A DNA stretch of 64,000 nucleotides from Terramyces sp. JEL0728. Taxonomy: Eukaryota; Chytridiomycota; Chytridiomycetes; Rhizophydiales; Terramycetaceae. The DNA is taken from contig JADIIU010000017.1 of the NCBI GenBank assembly GCA_027603945.1, forward strand, positions 62,001 through 126,000. The letters run 5' to 3'. Made by a program: the position numbers and the translations under genes. The notes under the pieces are model-generated. The model was not told the DNA's origin. It made no database searches and saw nothing but the letters and a program-made list of their open reading frames with translations. This document shows, piece by piece, positions 55,301-64,000 of this stretch; the first letter of the stretch is position 1, and each line of letters opens with the position of its first letter.

Positions 55301-57620
55301 TTCAACCTCCAACAATGCCTGGTTTTCTTTAAAGGCTTGCAAATCAACATTTGGATTAACACCATCAATTTCTTGCACCAAAACTTCCTCGTCTTCGCTT
55401 TGACTGCCTTCCGATGATCGCTCCACTTCAGATTCACTACCGTTGCCATCTTGACTACTTTCCATTTCCGAAGGTTCGTGTTCTGACTCTGGCACATTTT
55501 CTGGTTCGGGTTGAGGTTCGGGTTGATTGTAGATATCTCCCAACATGCTAGTCAAAACCGGTCCAATCCAAGGTATAAAGCTACTCATTGCACCAACAAG
55601 TACTGTAGGATGAGGCTTACCAACTGGGATGTTGTATGCTTGAATACCTTGACAAATCTGTTCCGCCCACACATACAGCTGCAAAAATTTAAAGTCCATT
55701 TCTTTTCTATCATTGACACTTCGTTCCCATTCTCCTTTTGCAATTGCTTCACACCAATTCAACAGTTTCTTGTCCTTAGAAAATGTAATCTTTTGTCGAA
55801 GGTAATGTGCAAAAGTTGTATGGGTTTCAATTACCGAACAAACCGGCATTGTTATACCTCCGACCTCGCCGAGGGACAAGAATAGCTGAGTTGGCCAAGG
55901 AACATCTTTTCTACTTCTATTCTTTTCTGGTACTTTACTGATTTCTAATAGTTCTTCTTCAATAGCTGGCCCTTGCGAATCAATACCGAAAGCAGACAAT
56001 ATGGCAGTAATCCATTTCGATAGCTCGTGCGTGCTTGGAGTTAGGACAAGTACGTCTTGAGGAGGTCTGTTATCCAATCCTGAAATATATTCATTCAACT
56101 TTTCTACCCCTGTAATTTCGGGATATCCTCTTCCAAAATTTGTGGTAAAAGTTCTGGATCTTGCATGAGTTACCTGATCAACTGTGGAAGGCAATTCAAA
56201 AATACCCTCAATCTTTGCCATTGACACGCTTTCGGTAATGGCTTCATTCGCTTTTTCTGGCCAAATCGTACAGATAGACCTAATATCTTCAATTTGAAAT
56301 ACTGGAGGCTTACCCTTTTTGGCGCTACTGGCTTTGTCATAAAACAATAGAGACCCTCTCTTGGACAAGTCCGTTGGCATATGTTTCTTTTTCCCAAAGA
56401 GTTTAATTCCACCTTGGGTTTCATACGCTTCTGGTCCAATTTTCGAAGTGACCACCACATGATATTGCTTCCAGGTGTTTGAATACGGCAATCTTAGCTG
56501 TAAAGCGCCTTCGTGTCTAATTTCTCCCCGAAACACCTGCGATTTGAAAGGCTCCACTCCAAATTCTCTCCACACCCCAACCATTGTTGGCCGTCTCAGC
56601 AACTTGTATGTAAAAAGCGAATTCAATTTTTGTAATTCATACATGGCCAGTCTGATTGCCGCAATCCAATGGTTAGATTGGACAACTGAAGCACTGGAAA
56701 ATAAATACAAATTAGATCCTGCATTTGAAAGCGCAAAGTTACACGTATAAGGGATGGGAGGGCTAGGTGCGGTCGGGAAGGCAACTGATACACTAGAGTG
56801 GAAGATTTCTGTCACACAAGATGAGATATTTATGCAGACCGGTACATTCTGCTGTTGTTTAATTGCAGCCATCAATTCAAATGGTGGGTCCAGTTCATTC
56901 TTTAAAGATTGTTGAATAGGTAGACTGGCAGTATAACTAAAAGATGCTATCGTTAAATAATTCAAAAGCTATTGATCTGCCAATATACATATATTTTGGC
57001 TACACAGTCCGCAGATTTACTTACCCAGTTCATCTGGCACTTTCCATAAATTCAATATTGGACCCCATAATTCCATCCACCACTTGCTCCAGAATGCGTT
57101 CTTGTCGGCAGCTTGTCCCGTAAGATTATCGGCAAACAAGGTCTTCCCACTAGCTCCCAGCAAATTCAATTTATAAACAAATCCACAGTAATAAAATTTT
57201 CCATTCAAGGTCTTGAATAGTGAATCCAATTCTTGGAAATCTGGGGATCTAAATGCTTGCGGTTCATTTGGCAATTCTTTTGTTGTTGGTGTACCCGACT
57301 TTACTTTTTTAGGCTCTTTAATCATTGGAATTGGTTGTTCTACTGGTGCCTGCAATCCCTGCAGTGCGAGCAAGGCATCCTGCTTCAAATCTTTCTTTGC
57401 CGGCTGTGTTGGTGCATTAATTACAGATTCATCTTTTATATTCTCTTTTGTAATCGTATCAGCTGGAGGATTGTCCAATTGAATTAATGGCTTCCTTTCC
57501 AGTTGAACCAATGGCCTCTTTACTTGCGATAATCTTTTCGGAGTTTCATCTCCACTCAAGTCAGAATGTGAGGACTCTGTCGATTCTGTTTCTAACTTTT
57601 AATTTTAACTTACCACTCAT
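52374..57620 (-). CDS. CAF120: CAF120/SKG3-like PH-domain protein with about 13 NSLL repeats
   Basis: Complement of exons 52374..53382, 53404..54002, 54035..54421, 54442..54642, 54664..54768, 54789..54986, 55007..56946, 57025..57591, 57614..57620; 1670 residues. In yeast, Caf120 is a Ccr4-Not-associated PH protein and Skg3 a cell-polarity relative. The N-terminal PH region (about 135-290: GKFYYCGFVYKLN, then SNHWIAAIRLAMYELQKLNS) and the following conserved block (VFRGEIRHEGALQLRLPYSN) fit this family. An acidic linker leads to about 13 repeats with consensus (Q/E)NSLLxQ...GPLx, then a Ser/Glu-rich tail. Introns: 22, 78, 20, 20, 21, 20, 32, 21 nt. Four sit at the same place in successive repeats. 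The stop is 13 nt from that of the quinone oxidoreductase. Confidence 0.82.
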
Positions 57621-57642
57621 ATTCGCGATTTGAAATCAAAAA

Positions 57643-60600
57643 ATGAAAAGTCATGATTTGCAACTGCAAGGGATTTATCAGCTGCGAAATCAAATAATAA
57701 AGGACAGAGAAGCCAGTGGAAAGACAACTGAAACTGTGGATAGAGAGAATAAAGAAACCAACACACTAGAGGATAAATCCTTTGGCCAGGCTAATACCAT
57801 CGATAAACAAACTGCCAATTTGGAACAGGCGGGTTTCAAAAAGGCGGAATCTTCAAATATCATGGATTCCAAACAACTCAAAGACAAACAACTCAAAGAC
57901 AAACGGCGCCAAACCAACAGAGAGATTATTCACATCCTGAAGGAGTTGATTCCCGATTTAAAAACAAAGTTCAAGACCAAAAAGACAAAATCTGCTAAAA
58001 TTGACTGTCTGTTACTACTACTCAATGGAATCAATTACAATATTATTTTCAACAAAGATTTGGACAATTTACTGTATTGTTTCGTTTAGTAATCGTTGTT
58101 AATCCAGCTTGTATGACCATTTCATTTTGAACGAGCTGCAAACAAAAATTCTGATTGAAGGATTCATTATAGCCAAAAAATATTTGGATTTGTTTTGTTT
58201 GAAAATCAAGAAAAACAAACGATATTCAGAGTTCTTTCTTGACTTGATTCTACAAAAGCTGTCAATCAAGTTGAATGGAGCAACAGATCCAGATGCTATT
58301 GCGAAAATGGAGATGGATATTCCAAGCGAAATGTACAGTCCAAATTTGACTGATCTTGAAATGGAAGACTGTTCTGTGGATTTTTTGCCTCAGTTTACAG
58401 TTTCAAAAAGTGGGGTCAAGGAACGAGAAACGTTTGGTAATATTAAAGTCATGAAAATACTTGAACAGTTATTTCTGCTCTTCAGCAACGACTACAAAAT
58501 GCCGCCAGAGTCAATTCTTTCAAAAGATTATTTATTGATTATGAAAATATTTGAAATTGGATTTAGTCACAAGCTGATTTGTATAGAAATACTGCAAGAT
58601 ATCAGTAGTTATTATTCATCTGTAAAAAATAAAAACACCAAGAATATCAACGCGCTGATTGGTATTTTGAAAAACAAAAAGAAACCAGTGGACAAAGAAT
58701 ACATTATTCCGCTGATTCATGTGCTGTCAAAGGAAAAGGAATATTGGAGTTTTCTGAAACAATTAATCACAAAGAATTTCAGTTTACCAATACAAAATTA
58801 TTTAATACAAAACATCACCCCTTTTAGCGTGAATGTGCTGGGGCTATTGATGGAGAACCACCAAATCCAATGTTTAATGGTTTCGCTATTGGGTAAAGAC
58901 TTGCCCACTCAAATACAAGCTGCAAAGCAATTGGCTCTTTTTTCTCTTGAAAAATCATCAGCATCTACCACAAGGGAAATCGACTTTTACATGTATCATT
59001 TCAATATTTTTGTAAATGATATCAAGAGCGAAAACGAAATGGTCGGCTATGCTTTATTTATCCATTATGCAATCAAGCACTGCAAAAAGAAGGAATATTT
59101 GTGTTCTTATCTTTCAATATACTTTGAAAAAATACTAAAGAATAGTACAGAGCAGCAAGAAAAAGCAGTTTTATATTCAATATCTGGACTGCCCTTTGAC
59201 GGGAAAATTATTTCAATTCTACGGAAAAAGAGTATAAATACTCGAGTCAATTTGTTTTTGTACTTGAAACGGCTGCTGAAAACAGATTATTATTTAAACA
59301 GGCAGATCTATCGGATAATCTTTGGAGTTGAATTTGATTGTAATGTAAAGTACTTTATACCACTGGATGAGCTGGACTTGAGCCTCCAAATTGTAGATAT
59401 ATGTCAAGATATTTTGAATTATGGTTTAAAATATCATTATATTTGTTTGGATTATTCTATAAAAGATTCAGATTTACTTGCTAGTGTGGAAATTAGAGCG
59501 AAAAGTAACACCCAATCATTTCCTGTAAGCAAGACCCAGAAATCTGTCGATTCAAAAACAAAAAGTAATCCAGAACCGAATGTCCAACAAACAAAAAAAG
59601 CTGAAATTGGAGGAGCAGAGAATAGGGAAAGTGCTGAATCAGGGGACAAGGAAAATAGAACACCGAGTGTACAAGTAGGCAAGAAAAAGGTACATGGCTG
59701 GAAGAGTGGATCAAGAGAGCTCCAAGAATCAAAGTTGGGGCAAATTGACAAAAGTTTATTTGAAATTCATCTGGAAAATGAAATCCTAAAAGAGACTGTT
59801 GAAAAACAAGTGGATTTGGAATTCAATAACCAAATCGACAGCATATTAAATTTGAATGTTTCACCAGGTGTTCAGGATATCCCTGTTGTACAAGAACTAG
59901 CAGCAAATATTGAAGAACAGCAAAGAGAGGCTATAGACAACCCAATAACTGCTATGAGCAGATCTCAATCCCCAAAAAACAATTTAGAACCAAATATTGA
60001 CGCAGGTTCCAAGAATGACTATCCCAAGGCACAAATGGGAATAATTGAAAAACTCACGCTGGAAGAACTGAATCAAAACTTGGAAAAAATCAATTTACCT
60101 CTAATAAGGACTCCAATATCCAGTCCTGGTAGACTCAGTATCGAATTAGGCGAGAATATAGATAAACAGCCCATGAAATCAAAGAGAAAATCAATCAGAT
60201 TCGATAGTTCACCTCAGGATTCCCCTCCAGTTGTAAATGAAATATCACTACCTAATATTGATTTCTCTCAAGTGGAAATTCAACTGGCGGAACAACTGCA
60301 ACATAATGCGGACCAAGAAGGTTTTTATTCAACATTCCAGTCTGGATTGAAGAATACAGTCAGCGAAAAAGACATTCTAAAATCAACCGGTGCGTCTTCT
60401 AAACAATGCGAAACACGAATTAATACATCATCCGCAAAAGATATTGAAAATAAACAGAATGCACCTCCAGAATGTGTAGATCCGCCTCGTTCAAGCTCAA
60501 TAAGTGCAGAGATTGAACACAACACTTCTACGCGGCCAACAGTGAAAAATCAAAGTTATTCTACTCCAGAAAGAAATAGTATGTTGCATGACAATGTGGA

Positions 60601-61852
60601 TGATGGGCTGAGTGGAATAATGGAGCTGGACGAGTTGGAAAATTCACCTGTCAAGCCATTAGGAATGAACCTAGAAGCTGTGTGGAGAAAGTTAGGAGCA
60701 AGTTCGCCAATAATGGATGTCAGTATGGATGCAACTTTTAACAGCTCTACTCATCGATTTGTTGAACCAGATAATGGACAAAATATTAAACCAGCATGTA
60801 TTATCAATATACCAGCCCTTCAAAGTGTTAATGTGGAACAAAATATACCAACAGCTACTTTTGAACAATTTGGTCCCACTTTGAGTTTAGGCAGCCCAGC
60901 CAACAGTAAAGCTATCAAGGACGCAATTGACCAGTTGATGCATTTCAAAAAGGAAACCCCCAATGTGCCAGTAAAAGAGCAGAAACCGGAGGAGTGCAGC
61001 ATATTTACAAAAGAGGAGCACCAAGATACAAGTCCATCTAGGAAGGACGGGGAAAAGCTATCCACAATACCACAGACAAAACACCTCTCAAAATCAATGA
61101 ACATGCTGCCCAAAAAGAATAATTTCAAGTCCGAGATTTCACAGATAGAAGACTCTATTTATGGTAAGTATTAGTTAACGCGAGATATTTCAAGAAATTT
61201 GGCACCAGGCGAATCAATGATTATTCAAACTGCTGCGCCAATATCTATACCGATTATGAAGAAAACCTTAATGAAAGCAGTCGAGCTATCAGTTAAGCAT
61301 TTGAAATTTGAAAAGAGCTTGGGCCAGGTGAACTATTTTGCTCTATATGCTGATGGTCTAATGAACGGATATTTATCAAACGCAAATTTATCTGTAGATA
61401 TTCCGCAAAGGTTCGTAGAAGCGTTACATCCAACTTTAAAGGAGGTATTCCTTTTGGATGCATCACTTTTTGGAGAAGTACTGACAGAATTAAGTCTTGA
61501 TTACCACCCAACGCGTACTAACCCCGATGATATGTTATTTGAATGGATCCAAGGTCTAGTTTCTGTCCATAGGCTGCTGCAGCCGTTGTCAATTTCTTTC
61601 AAGCAAATGGAATCGCAGCTAAAAAAACCAATATCCCTTGGCCAAGCGCTAGTTTTAGTTAGGGACAAGATATCCGTAATCAAACTGACTTCTCAATCAA
61701 AGATAACCGAAAATGATACGATACGTATTCAGTCAACCTTTGATTTGAATGGCACGTTTGGCTCAGTCAATAGAGTTTACAATGCTGCAGCACCGTTTGA
61801 TGTTCCTCTAAAAAATTGGATGAAAGTTTTGTTGAAAAATACGTTTGAATAA
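57643..61852 (+). CDS. Large protein with HEAT-like N-terminal half (1389 aa), function unknown
   Basis: Exons 57643..58088, 58108..61163, 61185..61852; 1389 residues. Introns of 19 and 21 nt join what otherwise look like three separate frames. The first 150 residues are charged (SKQLKDKQLKDKRR contains a 15-bp direct repeat). Residues about 150-620 are helical and resemble HEAT/ARM repeats. A long disordered stretch follows with KRKSIRF (a PP1-docking-like pattern), many SP sites and MELDELENSP / MDVSMDATF. The last 230 residues are a folded, conserved-looking domain (NYFALYADGLMNGYLSNANL... WMKVLL). A kinetochore-scaffold role is conceivable from the MELT-like and PP1-like motifs but is speculative. 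Confidence 0.65.
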
Positions 61853-61881
61853 AGATGTATTAGACTGTTGTTGAATATGAT

Positions 61882-62043
61882 TCAAATAAACAGGGATACA
61901 GTTGCCAAAATCCATGCTTTGCCGGTATTAATGCCCTGAAGGAATTTAATGGTGATACCAAAGCAGCCAACAGGGTAAAATCCTTTGTTGTAAACCAAAG
62001 ACGCGTACAGGTTTGTCCAAATTAAAAATTCAATTGCAGTCAT
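61882..62043 (-). CDS. Small two-helix membrane protein (53 aa)
   Basis: Single frame of 53 residues, MTAIEFLIWTNLYASLVYNK... AWILATVSLFI, with two hydrophobic stretches around a glycine-rich turn. Its ATG (62043-62041) overlaps the ATG of the opposite-strand RRM gene (62042-62044) in the palindrome CATG. The antisense frame here is also open but lacks an ATG. No family recognised; size and topology fit small organelle or ER membrane subunits. Confidence 0.45.
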   Translation of the reverse strand: MTAIEFLIWTNLYASLVYNKGFYPVGCFGITIKFLQGINTGKAWILATVSLFI

Positions 62044-63616
62044 GTCAGTGTCAACGACCAAAGCAGCATCGACGCAACCAAATACAAAAGCAACAATTCA
62101 CGTAACAAATCTAAATAGAGACAAAGTCGTATTAATGAAACTGGCCAAGGACTTTCCTGGGTTTGAACGCATTTCATTTTATTCAGAGTATATTTTCATT
62201 TCCTTCAAAAGTTTGCAAGATGCAACCAATGCAATAGATTATATTCATACAAAGGTAAAACAGAATTTATGCAGACTGAAATGCTTGCCGCGTATGCAAA
62301 GAACTTGGCAGTTGCTCATCAGTATCCACCTGTTCAGATATCACCAAATCCAACACTGTATGTCGCCTTACTACCACAGTTTACCGACCAAGAATTCATA
62401 AACTTGATAAAGGAATATCCTGGATATGAATAGTACATATAACTAACCATAGCTGTCGCTTCTTTTCTAACCATGCCCTTGTCTGTTTTAAGACAACCGA
62501 CAATGCGACATTTGCACTGGAAGATCTGAACAACACGACAAATTTACACTCTAATTATTCCAACAAAGGCAAGCCAAGCAAGTACGCTGGCTACAAGGAA
62601 GGGCCGGAATTCGTCAATCTGCAGCCAAAGAGAACAATTTACTTGACAAAGTTTTCTGAAAAACCAAAGGGTTCATTGCTGAAAATATTTATGGACTATG
62701 CTGGGTTTCAGAAAATCGCATTTTATCCAGACTACTCCTTCATCTGTTTTGATACTATTGATAATGCCAAAAATGCAATTGACACTGTTCACCAAACTAC
62801 TCAAATGAAGGCCAGTTTTGCAAAAGCCGAGTTTGGGCCGTTTAGCATCTCTTCTCCTATTGCTGGGCCAACAAGTTGTATAATTTCGGTATCGGATTTC
62901 CCGCCTAGCTTGAATTACCAGGATTTCTGCGAAATTTTTCACTGTTTCCTTGGATGTGAAAAAGTATTATATTCACCTGCAATTTGCTACGCCTATTATC
63001 AAGATGCGCAAGCAGCAACTGAGGCATTAGAGAGAATTAATTCAAAGACAAATTTAAACCTTGTTTTCGCACTTGACTGTAACTATTTTGCTAATTTAGC
63101 TTATGACGAGATGGAAGAGAAAGAAAGTACGTTTTATTAACTGTAGGAAATGAAAATGCTCTAAATTTAGGCTATTCAATCCAAACATCGCCGTTCTATT
63201 CAGCGAAAGAACCGAATTTCTTTGCAGCACCAGCAGCAGAAACAAATTTATTTCCATTCTACAACGACAACATTGAGAAATTCCCATACTTTAATGACCT
63301 GCCAAAAGATAATCTACAAGCTAGAGAGATATTTCCAGCGTTAGACCGAATGCACACATCCAGTCCAAAGCGCACCACAAACAAAGCCCTTAGATCCCAA
63401 ATAGATGCAGCGAAAACACTGTTTGATTCGCTACTGGAAAGAATTGATAAACCCACAAGAGAAATTGCATGTCAGACCGAGTCTCTGAATGAGTACAACC
63501 AATCGCTGGAGTTGTTGAAAAAAGAAAACGAACGGCTAAAACAGGAAATAGTGCAACGAGATATGGAGAGTGACAGATTGGGAATGTTACAAGGAATATT
63601 GGACATGTGCGAATAA
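62042..63616 (+). CDS. RNA-binding protein with four RRM-like domains and a C-terminal coiled coil
   Basis: Exons 62042..62254, 62275..62432, 62453..63126, 63147..63616; 504 residues. Four RRM-type units can be aligned by their first strand: TIHVTNLNRDKV, TLYVALLPQFTD, RTIYLTKFSEKP and CIISVSDFPPSL, each followed about 30 residues later by the aromatic RNP-type strand (EYIFISF, NHALVCF, DYSFICF, AICYAYY) and an A..AI/AL helix. Three 20-nt introns are required. A Phe/Pro-rich linker and a Leu-heptad coiled coil (LELLKKENERLKQEIVQRD) end the protein. Repeats 1 and 3 share a (D)FPGF/YAGF pattern, pointing to internal duplication. A role in mRNA regulation is inferred. Confidence 0.75.
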
Positions 63617-63662
63617 AGGATTCGTGTTTCTTTTTATTAATGCGACTAGTTTTAAAGTGTTG

Positions 63663-64000
63663 TCACCACAATTCGCGGTGATATTTCCCTTCTTTTACCA
63701 GCGTGTTCACATACTCTATTGCTTGCATCATTGAAAGCGAATCTTTGTCTGCGTAATACTTGATCAGCGCATCATGAACTCCCTTTCCCATTGGTCCCGA
63801 CCCACAAACATAAATAACTGAATTCTGTAACTCAAGCGCTGGAATACAATCTTGAACATATTTGTATTTGCTTTCCTGTCTTGATAAGCACTCAATCAAC
63901 GTCGTGTTTTTACACAATTCTGGCAAATTGTAAATTCCATCTTTGTCGGTTCTGTGGCCATAAACTACAGTTACATTTTTGTAATCTTGCAAATCTTGTA
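63663..64000 (-). CDS. FAD/NADPH flavoprotein reductase, C-terminal end (5' beyond window)
   Basis: The last 109-112 residues of a diflavin or related reductase (cytochrome P450 reductase, Tah18/NDOR1, or sulfite/methionine-synthase reductase type). The NADPH-binding part VIYVCGSGPMGKGVHDALIK and the terminal aromatic residue in KEGKYHRELW are typical; the final Trp stacks on FAD in this family. The frame is open to the right edge, so the FMN and FAD domains lie outside. Which subfamily it is cannot be told from this piece. It is convergent with the RRM gene, 46 nt apart. Confidence 0.82.
   Translation of the reverse strand, partial: QDLQDYKNVTVVYGHRTDKDGIYNLPELCKNTTLIECLSRQESKYKYVQDCIPALELQNSVIYVCGSGPMGKGVHDALIKYYADKDSLSMMQAIEYVNTLVKEGKYHRELW

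Noticed and set aside
61199..61852. An independent 217-residue gene
   Set aside because: The only start would be TTG, and a canonical 21-nt intron (61164-61184) joins it in frame to the upstream 1000-residue exon.
1..64000. CRISPR array, operons, prophage or bacterial mobile elements
   Set aside because: Gene content, spliceosomal introns and single-gene transcription units are eukaryotic; no spaced repeats, transposase or integrase was found.

Overview
This window looks like a piece of the nuclear genome of a compact, intron-bearing, mitochondriate eukaryote, most likely an early-diverging fungus or a relative of the Rozellomycota/microsporidian lineage. The fungal signal comes from CAF120/SKG3-type, SIP5-type and SLA2-type genes. 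Mitochondria are implied by a PARL-type rhomboid, two SLC25 carriers and an alanyl-tRNA synthetase with a presequence-like extension. The lineage is inferred from gene content only.

Almost all genes are broken by minute spliceosomal introns. I placed about 96 by hand; about 88 of them are 19-23 nt long, nearly all start GTA, carry a TAAC/TAAT-like branch site a few bases from the 3' end, and end in AG. Multi-exon coordinates were built by joining exons so that known protein families read through. Exon joins are listed in the evidence. Genes are packed tightly: convergent genes end 13-95 nt apart, AATAAA often overlaps the stop codon, and several divergent pairs overlap at their start codons.

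Layout. 1-7.2 kb: SLA2 C-terminus, RPL4, UBC7, a mitochondrial carrier, and a proline-rich WH2-like gene containing 17 introns and exons of only 3 and 6 nt. 7.2-13.9 kb: an F-box/LRR gene, then a cluster of small single-pass membrane proteins (one with SH3) and a tail-anchored protein. 13.9-25.3 kb: dolichyl-diphosphatase, a triple glutaredoxin-GST fusion, POLA2, a diacylglycerol-lipase-like gene, an HNH-nuclease fusion, and a membrane protein with repeats. 25.5-37.2 kb: rhomboid, a multi-pass membrane protein, coronin, NUP35, GNAT, a second DAGL paralogue, a second carrier, a tandem RNase H with a dead first domain, and an inositol 5-phosphatase. 37.2-44.4 kb: a NIPA-like transporter with a Cys-rich ectodomain, AlaRS, and a 7TM receptor-like protein. 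44.4-46.7 kb is AT-rich and almost gene-free. 46.7-64 kb: SIP5, clathrin light chain, ARP3, QPRT, a quinone oxidoreductase, a CAF120-like protein with about 13 NSLL repeats, a large unknown protein, a four-RRM protein, and a flavoprotein reductase cut by the right edge.

Functional threads: actin and clathrin endocytosis (SLA2, coronin, ARP3, clathrin light chain, WH2-like protein), lipid signalling (two DAGLs, INPP5-like), and membrane receptors or adaptors. The strongest leads are the intron/micro-exon array in the polyproline tract, with a visible 77-bp tandem duplication carrying two introns, and the CAF120-like repeats whose introns sit at the same place in successive repeats.
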